Assembly: GCF_001262505.1 (NCBI RefSeq)
Contig: NZ_KQ410727.1
Span: 1-64,000, forward strand
Direction of reading: 5' to 3'
Origin: Shinella sp. SUS2
GTDB taxonomy: Bacteria > Pseudomonadota > Alphaproteobacteria > Rhizobiales > Rhizobiaceae
DNA: 64,000 nt
How positions within the stretch are numbered: the first letter of the stretch is position 1; every line of letters begins with the position of its first letter. Positions 17,620-26,290 of this stretch are shown here, piece after piece. The notes under the pieces are model-generated. The model was not told the DNA's origin, did not search any database, and saw only the letters and a list, made by a program, of their open reading frames with translations. The position numbers and the translations under genes were made by a program.

Positions 17620-18447
17620 CTATTTCACCGCTCCTTGCGTGAGGCCCTTGACGATGTAGCGCTGCGCAACGAGCAGCACGAGAATGGCCGGAACCATTGC
17701 CAGCGCGGCGCTGGCCGCCATCTGGGTGTATTGAATCTCGAAATCCTGGGCGAACTTGGCGATGGCGACTGGTACGGTGGCCGTCTGTTTCATCGTTAGC
17801 GTCAGGGCGACGGCGAATTCGTTCCAGGAGAAGATGAAGGTGAGGATCGACGTGGCCGCGAGGCCCGGCGTGATCAGCGGCAGGATGACATGCCACAGGA
17901 TATGCGGCGTATCGGCTCCATCCATGATCGCGGCTTCCTCCAGCTCCTTCGGCACGTCGCGCACGAAGACAGCCATCAGCCAGATCGCCATCGGCAGGTT
18001 GAGCGTCGCATGGGCGAGGATCAGGCCGGTGAAGGTGTTTTCCAGCCCCACCGCTCGCGCCATGGAGAACCAGGCGCTTGCCAGCGCCACCGGCGGGATC
18101 ATGTGGAAGATCATCGTCCAGGCGAGGAAGAGATGCACAGTCCAGGTCGGCCAGCGCATCCGGTTCAGCGAGAAGGCGGCAAGCGTGGCGACGACAACGC
18201 AAAGGACGGTGCTGACGACCCCGACGATGATCGAGTTGCGATAGTTGAGCAGGAAGTCGGAGGTCTTCGACCAGAGCACCTCGGCAAAGTTGCTGCCGAT
18301 CGGTGTGAAGAGCACGTCCCCCATCAGAAGCGAGATCTGCGTGCGGAAACCGGCGGCGACGGTCCAGAAGATCGGCACGAGGACGAGGGCGGCGGTGACC
18401 GCCAGCACGATATGGACGGGAAGGGTGGAGTTGGTGCGCCGGCTCAT
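17620..18447 (-). CDS. Sugar-type ABC transporter permease (MalG-like)
   Basis: This is a 275-aa inner-membrane permease with six predicted helices and an EAA loop (ELEEAAIMDGADTPHIL) that docks the ATPase. It is typical of the MalG/UgpE subunit by length and by order after the MalF-like gene, which it overlaps by four bases. It should form the channel with the 18444-19379 product. Substrate is unknown; the operon's sulfatase and PHP enzyme point to a modified sugar. Confidence 0.92.
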   Translation of the reverse strand: MSRRTNSTLPVHIVLAVTAALVLVPIFWTVAAGFRTQISLLMGDVLFTPIGSNFAEVLWSKTSDFLLNYRNSIIVGVVSTVLCVVVATLAAFSLNRMRWPTWTVHLFLAWTMIFHMIPPVALASAWFSMARAVGLENTFTGLILAHATLNLPMAIWLMAVFVRDVPKELEEAAIMDGADTPHILWHVILPLITPGLAATSILTFIFSWNEFAVALTLTMKQTATVPVAIAKFAQDFEIQYTQMAASAALAMVPAILVLLVAQRYIVKGLTQGAVK

Positions 18448-19379
18448 GAGGCGGCTCCCGTGCGGCGGCGTGCCGAAAGGGCGACGACGAGAAGCAACGA
18501 GACGAGGAAGATGACGGCGACCGACATCGCCGAGCCGTAGCCCGCCTTGTCCTCGGTGAAGAAGCGCTGGTAGAGCGTGAAGCTGATCACCTCCGTCGAG
18601 GTGCCGGGGCCGCCGCTGGTGAGCAGGTAGACCTCGTCGAAGACCTTGAAGGCGAGCACGAGGCGGAAGGCGAAGGTGACGATGATCGTCGGGATCATCA
18701 ATGGCAGCGTGACGTAGATCAGCTCCTGCCAGGCGCCTGCACCGTCCATCTTGGCGGCTTCGAAGACATCCTGCGGCAGGGATTCGAGCCCTGCGAGAAA
18801 CAGGAGGAAGCAGAACGGCGTCCAGTGCCAGATATCGACGGCGATGACCGAGAGCAGCGCAGTCTCGGGACTGCCCAGCCAGTCGTGCGGCAAGATGCCA
18901 AGGAGGCCGAAGGCCTTGTTGACGAGGCCGAAATCGAAATTGAGCATCAGCTTCCAGATGGCGCCGATGACGATGCCGGGGATGAGGATCGGCAGGATGA
19001 AGATCGCCCTGTAGAGCACGCGGCCGCGCACGATCTTGGTGCAGAGCAGAGCCATGGCGAAGCCGAGGATCATCTGGCCAGCGACGGCGCCGAAGGCGAA
19101 GATCAGCGTATTGGAAATGCCGGCGCCGAAAAGGCTGTCGGAGAACAGCGCCTGGTAATGGGTAAGGCCCACCCAGCTGCGCACCTGCTGCCCGTCCACC
19201 CAGGTGATGTTCTGGAAGCTGGTGAGGAACAGGTTCGCGATGGGAAGGACACTGAGGGCGAGCATCATGGCGAGGGCAGGCCCGAAGGTCAGCCAGCGCC
19301 AGAGACGCTGGCCGCGGTCTTCGGAGACCTTTGCCGGCCGCCGCGGGGACGATGGTATCTGTGCTTGCGCGGCGGCCAT
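18444..19379 (-). CDS. Sugar-type ABC transporter permease (MalF-like)
   Basis: This is a 311-aa membrane permease with a first helix at about residues 30-52 and an EAA loop (VFEAAKMDGAGAWQELI) near residue 210. It is the partner of the MalG-like permease. The start lies ten bases after the binding-protein stop, so the genes are co-transcribed. Confidence 0.92.
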   Translation of the reverse strand: MAAAQAQIPSSPRRPAKVSEDRGQRLWRWLTFGPALAMMLALSVLPIANLFLTSFQNITWVDGQQVRSWVGLTHYQALFSDSLFGAGISNTLIFAFGAVAGQMILGFAMALLCTKIVRGRVLYRAIFILPILIPGIVIGAIWKLMLNFDFGLVNKAFGLLGILPHDWLGSPETALLSVIAVDIWHWTPFCFLLFLAGLESLPQDVFEAAKMDGAGAWQELIYVTLPLMIPTIIVTFAFRLVLAFKVFDEVYLLTSGGPGTSTEVISFTLYQRFFTEDKAGYGSAMSVAVIFLVSLLLVVALSARRRTGAAS

Positions 19380-19389
19380 GGTCCGGTCC

Positions 19390-20745
19390 TTACTTCAGCG
19401 GATCGAGCTTGCCGGTCTTGTAGGAATGGCCGGCCATGATCTTCTCGATCTCGTCAGACATGCCGTTCAGGGCGTCGATGGTCATGATTTCGCCGGCGAC
19501 GGCCCGGTTGAGCCCGAGCTCCAGCACCGAGATGACCTCGCTTGCCTCCGGGAACTGGTAGATGTTGACTGCATGCGGCAGGGCTTCGGCGAGCGGCTTC
19601 ATCCAGCGATAGCGGCGCTCGTCGGCGATCGGTTCCTTGTAAACCGCCGCATTGACGGGAATGCCGCCGGCCTTGGCCGTCTCGAGCTGCGCGGCCTTTG
19701 TCTGGAACCAGCGCAGGAACTCCACGGCAGCGCGCTTGCGGTCGTCGGGCACGTTCCTGGAAATGCCGGCCAGCCAGTGGCCGAGGCCCGGCGAGGTGGG
19801 GATGCCTTCCACGGAAGGCGTCGGCGCCCACTCGACCTTGTCGACGATGGCCGACTTGTTCGGGTCGTCCATCTGAGACCAGGCGGCGATGACCATCATG
19901 ATATGGGCGGAATGGCCGGTGACCATGGCCTGGATGACCTCGGCCTGGTCGGCGGCCGCCGTCTTCGGATGACCGGCCTCCTTGGCGAGTCGCACATAGT
20001 AGTCGAGTGCTTCGCGGCCGTGATCGGAGTTCAGCGTGACGGAGTAGTCGCCCGCCGACTGGTCCTTGAAGATGCCGCCGCCGAAACCGTAGAGATAGGG
20101 GTAGAAGTCGTAGGCGACGGTATGTGGCCCGCGCGCGCCGCGCTGCACGATGCCGTACATGCCCGGCGGGTTGTGGAACTTCTTCGCGTTGGCTTCGAGT
20201 TCCGCAAAGGTCTTCGGCGCCGAAAGGCCGGCCTCCTGGTAGAGGTCGCCGCGATAGTAGAGCATCGGGATCAACGGCGAGACTGGCATCGACATCAGCT
20301 TGCCGGCCTTGGTCATCGTCTTGTTGGCGGCGTCGTAATAGATCGTGTCGCCGAGCGTATAAACGTCAGGGTCGAGCTTGAAGCCGGGGTCGATATCGGT
20401 GATGGCCTCCACGAAGCCGCCGGCATACATTTCGGCGAACCAGCCGGAATTCATGATCAGGATATCGTACTGGCCCTCGCTCGCGCGCACGGAGTTGCGC
20501 TGCTTTTCAAGCGAGCCAGCGAAAGGGTTGACGTCAAGTTCCACCTTGTTGCCGGTCTCGGCCTCATAGGCCTCCACCGTCTTGCGGAAGCTTTCGAACC
20601 AGGGCGACTGGTTGATCACGATGGTGATCGGCGCGACGCTGGCGGCGTAGAGCGGCCGGAATGCGCTCGGGACAAGGCTGGCGCCTGCGGCCAGCCCCAT
20701 GCCCTTGAGGACGTTGCGTCTTGGAATGCGGGTCGTAGAGGTCAT
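19390..20745 (-). CDS. Sugar-type ABC substrate-binding protein with Tat signal
   Basis: This is a 451-aa family-1 solute-binding protein. The ATG at 20745 is chosen over two upstream ATGs because GGGAGA lies eight bases before it. The product then begins with TRIPRRNVLKGMGLAAGAS, a twin-arginine signal; the mature part starts near APITIVINQSPWFESF. Export by Tat is less common than Sec for this family but known. It is the receptor for the permeases encoded downstream. Confidence 0.9.
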   Translation of the reverse strand: MTSTTRIPRRNVLKGMGLAAGASLVPSAFRPLYAASVAPITIVINQSPWFESFRKTVEAYEAETGNKVELDVNPFAGSLEKQRNSVRASEGQYDILIMNSGWFAEMYAGGFVEAITDIDPGFKLDPDVYTLGDTIYYDAANKTMTKAGKLMSMPVSPLIPMLYYRGDLYQEAGLSAPKTFAELEANAKKFHNPPGMYGIVQRGARGPHTVAYDFYPYLYGFGGGIFKDQSAGDYSVTLNSDHGREALDYYVRLAKEAGHPKTAAADQAEVIQAMVTGHSAHIMMVIAAWSQMDDPNKSAIVDKVEWAPTPSVEGIPTSPGLGHWLAGISRNVPDDRKRAAVEFLRWFQTKAAQLETAKAGGIPVNAAVYKEPIADERRYRWMKPLAEALPHAVNIYQFPEASEVISVLELGLNRAVAGEIMTIDALNGMSDEIEKIMAGHSYKTGKLDPLK

Positions 20746-20803
20746 CGATGAGTCTCCCATTGCCTCATGAATGTTCACTGCTTGCTTTCAACGTCGCGGA
20801 AAA

Positions 20804-20818
20804 CGGAGGGCTTCTCCG
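20804..20818 (-). terminator. Possible attenuator between the PHP gene and the binding-protein gene
   Basis: Read on the minus strand, CGGAG-AAGCC-CTCCG is followed by TTTT, a short stem-loop with a T-run, in the 78-base gap before the binding-protein gene. It could trim transcription or stabilise mRNA ends to raise the level of the binding protein. The stem is only five pairs. Confidence 0.25.
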
Positions 20819-20823
20819 CCTTC

Positions 20824-22374
20824 CTATTCGCAAAAGATCGGACTTGCCCAGTTCCACTGGCCATTGGCCTGGCGCATGCGGGCGTAGATCCAGTCGCCCG
20901 TGCGCAAGGGGTCGATGGCGAGCTTTCCGCGCCACTGCCATTGATGCGGGCGCGGCAGCGGATGCAGGCGGAAGGCGGGGCTGTCGATCGGGCCGAGATT
21001 GCCCGAAAGCGCGCCCTGGAGCAGACGCTCGGCGCTTACCTCGAAATTCTGGCCGTCGAGCACCAGTCGGACCTTCGCATCCGGTGTGATGCGGATGCGC
21101 GCCGCGATCGCCTGCATCGAGGCTGTGGTGTTGTTGGGGTTGGCGATCGAGCGGATCGCAAAGTCGATGCGGTTGCCGGAAAGGCGGATATCGTTTTCGT
21201 CCTTCGCGTCGCCGTCGCCCTCGAGCGGCGAGACCACTTCGGAACCGCGCAGGCGCGGCTCGACGGAGAGGATGTCGCCGCCGGCAAGTTCCAAAGAACC
21301 TTGCCAGTCGTGGAATTTTCCGCGCGCGCCCCAGCCGAGTTCCAGCACGAGCAGGGTTTCCATGCCGCTCCCGGCATTGTCGATCGGGTTTTGCTGCAGG
21401 TCCGGGGTCACCCGGCCGATGACATCGCCGTTGCGGATGAGGTCGATATAGTCGATGGCGCCGCCTGCGACCGCTTCGAGTTCAAGCGCAGCTTGGCCGC
21501 CGGCCGCAACGCTGCCGCCCTGCATGGTGTCGCCGATCGCAAAGAAGAGGTGGCTCGCATCGCCGGTAAGGGCATTGGTGCGGCGCCGGTGGATGCCGTT
21601 CCAGAGGGCCGTGCGGGAATTCTCCGGTGCATAGACGGCCGAGCGGCCATGGCCGTAGGAGCCGGGATAGCCGCTGTGATGGTCGGTATTGCCGAGAAAG
21701 CCGAAGCGTATGCCACGGTTGAGGCCATGGCGGGCGGTGGACTGGCCGTCGCTCGGGCCCATGGAGTGCAGGAACGGCCGGTCCATTACCGATGTCTCGG
21801 AACAGCCGTGCATGGAGATGATCTCCATGACCGGGGACAGGTCTTCGACGACCGTGTCCCAGTTCACGCCGCGCGCGCCAAGGCGGTAGCCGATATGGTG
21901 CGGAAAGGCGAAAACGCCGTCGCCATAGGTGGCGCGCAGCTTGGCATGCAGCTCGGCCGGCGTATCGGCCTTGATGACCTCCTGGCGGGCGATGTCGCGA
22001 TAGACGATCGTGTAGTCGCCATGGGCGAAGGAATGGATTTCGTAACCCGGAAAGACGGTGAAGGCGCCGGGTTCGTCGGCTGCCGCCAGTGTATCGAAAT
22101 GGGCATCCCACAGCTTTTCGAGCTTGGCGAAACCCTTGACGTGGAAATCGACGATATGGGCGACACGCGGGTCGTCGACCGGCATGTCGGGCCAGTAGGC
22201 GTGCCCCGTGACGGAGACGAAGTCCAGCTGGCGGCGGGCGCGGCGCAAAGCCTGCTCGAGGCTGCCGTGGCCATAGGAAATGTCGCAGTGATTGTGGATG
22301 TCGCCATAGAACGGCCGGACGCCAAAGCGCGAGGCAAGTGGCTGTAGCCGTTCCGGCAGACGCTCACCCAACAT
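20824..22374 (-). CDS. PHP-domain metal-dependent hydrolase
   Basis: This is a 516-aa protein with a polymerase-and-histidinol-phosphatase (PHP) type fold. Metal-ligand motifs are YGDIHNHCDISYGHG (His27, His29), VTGHAYW, GYEIHSFAHGD, FPHHIGY and NTDHHSGYPG. The ATG at 22374 is preceded by GGGGAGGGG; the frame is open for 133 codons further upstream but that stretch has no family similarity and runs into the regulator gene. It is the first gene of the ABC-sulfatase operon. PHP proteins hydrolyse phosphate esters; a sugar phosphate or phosphorylated sulfated sugar is a possible substrate, but this is not shown. The C-terminal 200 residues are unassigned. Confidence 0.75.
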   Translation of the reverse strand: MLGERLPERLQPLASRFGVRPFYGDIHNHCDISYGHGSLEQALRRARRQLDFVSVTGHAYWPDMPVDDPRVAHIVDFHVKGFAKLEKLWDAHFDTLAAADEPGAFTVFPGYEIHSFAHGDYTIVYRDIARQEVIKADTPAELHAKLRATYGDGVFAFPHHIGYRLGARGVNWDTVVEDLSPVMEIISMHGCSETSVMDRPFLHSMGPSDGQSTARHGLNRGIRFGFLGNTDHHSGYPGSYGHGRSAVYAPENSRTALWNGIHRRRTNALTGDASHLFFAIGDTMQGGSVAAGGQAALELEAVAGGAIDYIDLIRNGDVIGRVTPDLQQNPIDNAGSGMETLLVLELGWGARGKFHDWQGSLELAGGDILSVEPRLRGSEVVSPLEGDGDAKDENDIRLSGNRIDFAIRSIANPNNTTASMQAIAARIRITPDAKVRLVLDGQNFEVSAERLLQGALSGNLGPIDSPAFRLHPLPRPHQWQWRGKLAIDPLRTGDWIYARMRQANGQWNWASPIFCE

Positions 22375-22435
22375 ATCGCACCCCTCCCCATTGCGAATGG
22401 CCAGGAAGCGTCGTGCTCCAGGCAAATTCGGCTGA

Positions 22436-22451
22436 TACAATATGTATTGTA
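22436..22451. promoter_or_regulatory. Candidate operator upstream of the PHP-ABC-sulfatase operon
   Basis: TACAAT-N4-ATTGTA is a perfect dyad in the only AT-rich stretch of the gap, 62 bases before the PHP start codon. It lies next to the gene for a GntR/LacI-type regulator, whose likely operator this is. The dyad is seen; the assignment is inferred. Confidence 0.4.
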
Positions 22452-22529
22452 CCGTAGCAGATGCATTTCTTGATGCAAGCGTGTTTTTGGGCTGATGATG
22501 CGTGTCGTCGTCCGGCTGGCGTGTGTCTG

Positions 22530-23690
22530 TCAGCGGGACGGTGCGCCGGTGCTTTCGCGGAACTCGGCAACGCAGTCGAGATAGACGATCTGGGGCGCCT
22601 CGCGCGGCGCTTCGATACGCTTGTGGATGACCTCGATCAGGCTCCTTGCGGCCGCCAGATACGAACTGCCGGCCATGCTCATGAAGCCGAAATGTTCGGT
22701 CGGAACGTCGTGGTGGCCGAGTACGACGAGGCTGAGGTCCCGCGGGCAGGAGATGCCCATTTCGGTGAGGCATTGCCGGATGCCGAGCGAGTCGGAAATG
22801 CCGAGCGTTGCCATTGCCGTGAAAGGAAGCCGGCCGTGCCGGTCGACAAGTGCGCCGAGCGCTGTTTTCAAGGCGTCGCCGACCCGCTGCGTGGGGTGCA
22901 GCACGCCGCCGAGCGCGATGCTTTCGGTGTGCTCCCAGCCCGTCTTGTGGTGGCGGGCAATACGGTCGAAGGCGCGCCGCACGGAGAGGATCGGCTGCGC
23001 CATTGAATCCAGCGAAACCAGGGCGATGGAGCGGTGTCCCAGCTCCGAAAGATGCTCGAGCGCCAGGTCCAGCGCCTCCTCCCAGTCGGTGCCGACCCGG
23101 TCGATATCGACGCCTGCGACGGAGTTGCCGTCGACGACGAGGGCGCGCGTCTTGCCCTGGAGCAGATTGAGCAGCCGGATCGGGATGTTCTCGTAGTGGG
23201 ACTGGAGGATCGCGGCGTCGAAATCCGGAACCGATGTCAGGATGTCCAGCAGATGGCCCGTATTGTGATAGGAGATCTGCACCACCTTGCTGCCGGTGCG
23301 CGACAGGTGCCCGACGATGTGGTTCTGCACCAGCACGCAGCGCTCGTTGAGGCTGGCATTCGACAGGATCAGAAGGCTGTCGAGGTGTCTGGCGGGGCCG
23401 GCGCCATCCGGCGTGGCCGCGTCGCCGTCCTTGACAACATAGGTTCCGCGGCCGACCTGCGAGGTGAGAAGCCCTTCTTCGCGCAGACGCGTCAGCGCCT
23501 CCTGCACGGTCGCCTGGCTGACCTGATGGCTGCGCATCAGCTCGCGCACCGTCGGCAGCCGCGCGCCGTCGTCGAGTCGGGCAATCTGGTCCCTGAGGGA
23601 CACAAGGACCGCATGTGAAGAGGCTGCGCGCAAGGGTCTGCCCCGTTCGTCGATTCGTGTGTGTTTCTTGTTGCTTCTAACCGGATACAT
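22530..23690 (-). CDS. GntR-family regulator with LacI-type sugar-sensor domain
   Basis: This is a 386-aa regulator. The N-terminal winged helix (about residues 25-85: LPTVRELMRSHQVSQATV, then EEGLLTSQVGRGTYVV) is of the GntR type. The remainder (about 105-380) is a periplasmic-binding-protein-like sensor as in LacI and GalR, a combination known from AraR-type regulators. Such proteins usually repress sugar operons until a sugar binds. It lies upstream of, and on the same strand as, the PHP-ABC-sulfatase operon and divergent from the 23874 ABC operon, so it may control both. Confidence 0.85.
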   Translation of the reverse strand: MYPVRSNKKHTRIDERGRPLRAASSHAVLVSLRDQIARLDDGARLPTVRELMRSHQVSQATVQEALTRLREEGLLTSQVGRGTYVVKDGDAATPDGAGPARHLDSLLILSNASLNERCVLVQNHIVGHLSRTGSKVVQISYHNTGHLLDILTSVPDFDAAILQSHYENIPIRLLNLLQGKTRALVVDGNSVAGVDIDRVGTDWEEALDLALEHLSELGHRSIALVSLDSMAQPILSVRRAFDRIARHHKTGWEHTESIALGGVLHPTQRVGDALKTALGALVDRHGRLPFTAMATLGISDSLGIRQCLTEMGISCPRDLSLVVLGHHDVPTEHFGFMSMAGSSYLAAARSLIEVIHKRIEAPREAPQIVYLDCVAEFRESTGAPSR

Positions 23691-23763
23691 TTTGAATCCC
23701 GCCCCGGCAATCCCGCCGTTCCCGCGGATGGTCGAGGGAGGCGGGCCTCCTGTTCGTGTTTGA

Positions 23764-23783
23764 TTGTATTATAGCGGATACAA
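23764..23783. promoter_or_regulatory. Candidate operator in the GntR/ABC divergent promoter
   Basis: TTGTAT-N8-ATACAA is a dyad in the AT-rich gap between the divergent GntR gene and the ABC ATPase gene. It shares the ATACAA half-site with the dyad at 22436, although the half-sites face the other way. A GATACA word also occurs next to the regulator's own start codon near 23683. This fits joint control of both operons and autoregulation. Confidence 0.35.
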
Positions 23784-23873
23784 ATTGCACTTTACAATTT
23801 GATTTTCACGTATACGCTTGGCTTCCGGATCGGCAAAGACCGTCCGTCGCAGCGATCGGAAGGGGAGTCCGTC

Positions 23874-24689
23874 GTGTCGCAAAGCCAAGTCATCGAACGA
23901 CGCAGCCCGGTCGGCCGGGCGGAAGGCCAGAATCCTGCCGGAACGGACTTCATCCGCATCGACAGTGCGCGCAAGGTGTTCACGCAGCGCAGCGGCGGCG
24001 CCGTTCCGGTGCTCGACAGCATCGATCTTTCCATCGCAGAGAACGAATTCGTTTCGTTCATCGGCCGCAGCGGCTGCGGCAAGACGACCCTCCTCAACAT
24101 GATCGCCGGACTTGAGGATGTTTCGGCCGGCCGGATCACCATTGCCGGCAAGGTCGTCACTGGACCGGGACAGGGGCAGGGCGTCGTCTTCCAGCAGCAT
24201 GCGCTGTTTCCCTGGTTGACGGCGGTGGACAATGTCGCCTTCGGTTTCCGTAAATCCGGTCTTGCCAAGGCCGAGCGCCGGCGGCGCGCCCTGGAACTCC
24301 TGGCGCTCGTCGGCCTTGAAGCGGCGGCGGGGCGCTATCCGCGGGAAATGTCGGGCGGCATGCAGCAGCGCGTCTCCATTGCCCGCGCGCTGGCGCTCGA
24401 TCCGCAGATCCTCCTGATGGACGAGCCCTTCGGTGCGCTCGACGAGCTGACGCGCATCGAACTGCAGCAGGAGCTGCTGCGTATCTGGGAGGCGCGGCGC
24501 AAGACGATCGTCTTCGTCACCCATTCGATCAGCGAGGCGTTGATGCTGTCGGACCGGATCGTGCTTCTGGCGCCCAATCCGGGACGTATCAAGCGCATCT
24601 TCCCGGTCGACCTGCCGCGTCCGCGCCTGCGCACCGATCCGACCTTCAATGCGCTCTATCAGGCCATCTGGAACGAGCTTTCGACATGA
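23874..24689 (+). CDS. Nitrate/sulfonate-type ABC transporter ATPase (SsuB/TauB family)
   Basis: This is a 271-aa ATPase from a GTG start after AAGGGGAG. Motifs are Walker A GRSGCGKTT, the family-typical Q-loop FQQHALFPWLTAVDNV, signature MSGGMQQR and Walker B ILLMDEPFGALDE. The PWLTAVDNV form and lack of a long C-terminal domain place it with TauB/SsuB/NrtD. The gene overlaps the next by four bases, and four genes (ATPase, two permeases, binding protein) make a complete importer. Confidence 0.92.
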   Translation: MSQSQVIERRSPVGRAEGQNPAGTDFIRIDSARKVFTQRSGGAVPVLDSIDLSIAENEFVSFIGRSGCGKTTLLNMIAGLEDVSAGRITIAGKVVTGPGQGQGVVFQQHALFPWLTAVDNVAFGFRKSGLAKAERRRRALELLALVGLEAAAGRYPREMSGGMQQRVSIARALALDPQILLMDEPFGALDELTRIELQQELLRIWEARRKTIVFVTHSISEALMLSDRIVLLAPNPGRIKRIFPVDLPRPRLRTDPTFNALYQAIWNELST

Positions 24690-25477
24690 CGCGCAAACTC
24701 GTCCGGACACTTCCGCCGCTTGCCGCCTTTGCGGCGCTCCTCCTCCTCTGGGAGGCCGGCGTGCGCTACGGTGTCCTCAAGCCCTACCAGTTCCCGCCCG
24801 TCAGCCGTATCGCGCAGGGTTTCGTCGAGTTGTCGACGACGGGCTTTCCGACCGGCGTCTCGATCTGGTCGCATGCACTGACCACCATCCTGCGTGTGCT
24901 GCAGGGCTACGGCGCGGCGCTGGTCCTTGCGATCCCGCTCGGTCTCGTCGTCGGCGCCCTGCCTGTCGTGGACAAGCTGACGGCACCGCTGATCGTCTTC
25001 TGCCGCTCGGTCGCGACGCTCAGCCTCCTGCCGCTGGTCATCGTCTGGTTCGGCGCGGGCGAGCTGACCAAGGTTTTCCTCATCGGCTACGGCTGCTTCT
25101 GGGTCATGCTGTCCAACGTGATTGCCGGCGTACGCTATGTCGATCCGATGCTTGTCCGCGCGGCGCGAATTTTCGGGCTGAGGGGGCTGGAGCTCTATCG
25201 CAGCGTCGTGCTGCCCGCCGCCCTGCCGCGCGTCTTCGCCGGCGCGCGCATGGCGCTCGGCGTCGGCTTCATGGTCATCGTCGGGGCCGAGATGATCGGC
25301 ACCATCGAGGGGCTCGGTGCGCTGATCATGGAGGCCCGTACCTTCTACCGCAGCGAGATCACCATCATCGGCATGCTGGTCATCGGCCTCATCGGCTTTG
25401 TCATCTCCGCCGGCCTGATGGCGCTGGAGCGCGCCATGCTGCCCTGGGCGGCTGAGCTCGAACGGGTGCGCCGATGA
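24686..25477 (+). CDS. Nitrate/sulfonate-type ABC permease 1 (SsuC/TauC family)
   Basis: This is a 263-aa membrane permease with about six helices. The cytoplasmic loop RAARIFGLRGLELYRSVVLPAALP is the EAA-like ATPase contact of this family. Four-base overlaps with both neighbours show translational coupling. A second, divergent permease follows, so the channel is probably a heterodimer rather than the SsuC homodimer. Confidence 0.9.
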   Translation: MTRKLVRTLPPLAAFAALLLLWEAGVRYGVLKPYQFPPVSRIAQGFVELSTTGFPTGVSIWSHALTTILRVLQGYGAALVLAIPLGLVVGALPVVDKLTAPLIVFCRSVATLSLLPLVIVWFGAGELTKVFLIGYGCFWVMLSNVIAGVRYVDPMLVRAARIFGLRGLELYRSVVLPAALPRVFAGARMALGVGFMVIVGAEMIGTIEGLGALIMEARTFYRSEITIIGMLVIGLIGFVISAGLMALERAMLPWAAELERVRR

Positions 25478-26253
25478 AGTCGTTTTCCTGCCTTTCCGCA
25501 GCAAGCGACCTGACCCTCGGCGTCATCGGCGCGGTCCTTGCCGTCGCCGCCTGGGAAATCAGCGCCCGCACCGGGCTGATCGATCCGGCGATCTTCCCGA
25601 GCCCGTCGCTCGCGATCCGCGCCGCGGCCGAGCGCCTGACGGCCGAAACTGTCGCCGACAACCTGTTCTGGAGCCTGCTGCGCGTCTTTTCCGGCTTCGT
25701 GCTCGGTGCGCTGGCGGGTGCGACAGTCGGCATCGCGGCGGGATGGTATCGTGGCTTCGGCGCCATCGCGCGGCCGCTGATCGAGCTGCTGCGCCCGATC
25801 CCGCCGCTCGCCTGGATCCCGCTTGCGATCATCTGGTTCGGTCTCGGCGAGCCATCGAAGTTCTTCATCATCTTCCTCGGCGCCTTCTTCCCGGTCGTCA
25901 CGGCCGCTTATCAGGGTATGCGCAGCATCGATCCTATGCTGCTGAAGGCGGCGCAGACCTTCGGTCTCAGCGGCGTGCCGCTTCTCCTGCGTGTCGCCGT
26001 ACCGGCCGCCGCGCCCGATCTGGCAACGGGCGTGCGTATCGGCTGGGGGCTGAGCTTCGGGGTGGTGGTCGCCGCCGAGCTGATCGCCGCCGACCGGGGG
26101 CTTGGCTACATGATCATCAACGAGCGCAACACCGGTGGTTCCGTTGGCGTCATCGTCGTCGGCATCCTGCTCATCGGCGCGCTCAACCTTGTCACCGACG
26201 CGGCGATCGGCGCCGCGATCAAACGCTGGATCGGGCGCTGGCATGGCGCCTGA
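25474..26253 (+). CDS. Nitrate/sulfonate-type ABC permease 2 (SsuC/TauC family)
   Basis: This is a 259-aa paralogue of the preceding permease with the matching loop KAAQTFGLSGVPLLLRVAVPAAAP. It has an ELLRPIPPLAWIPLAIIWFG segment typical of the family. Together with permease 1 it should form the transmembrane path. Confidence 0.9.
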   Translation: MKSFSCLSAASDLTLGVIGAVLAVAAWEISARTGLIDPAIFPSPSLAIRAAAERLTAETVADNLFWSLLRVFSGFVLGALAGATVGIAAGWYRGFGAIARPLIELLRPIPPLAWIPLAIIWFGLGEPSKFFIIFLGAFFPVVTAAYQGMRSIDPMLLKAAQTFGLSGVPLLLRVAVPAAAPDLATGVRIGWGLSFGVVVAAELIAADRGLGYMIINERNTGGSVGVIVVGILLIGALNLVTDAAIGAAIKRWIGRWHGA

Positions 26254-26290
26254 ACGCAGGCCTCATTCACACAACAAGAGGGAGAACCAC

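Noticed and set aside
22375..22773. N-terminal extension of the PHP-domain protein by 133 codons
   Set aside because: The extension is low in family similarity, overlaps the regulator gene on the same strand, and a strong GGGGAGGGG site marks the shorter start.
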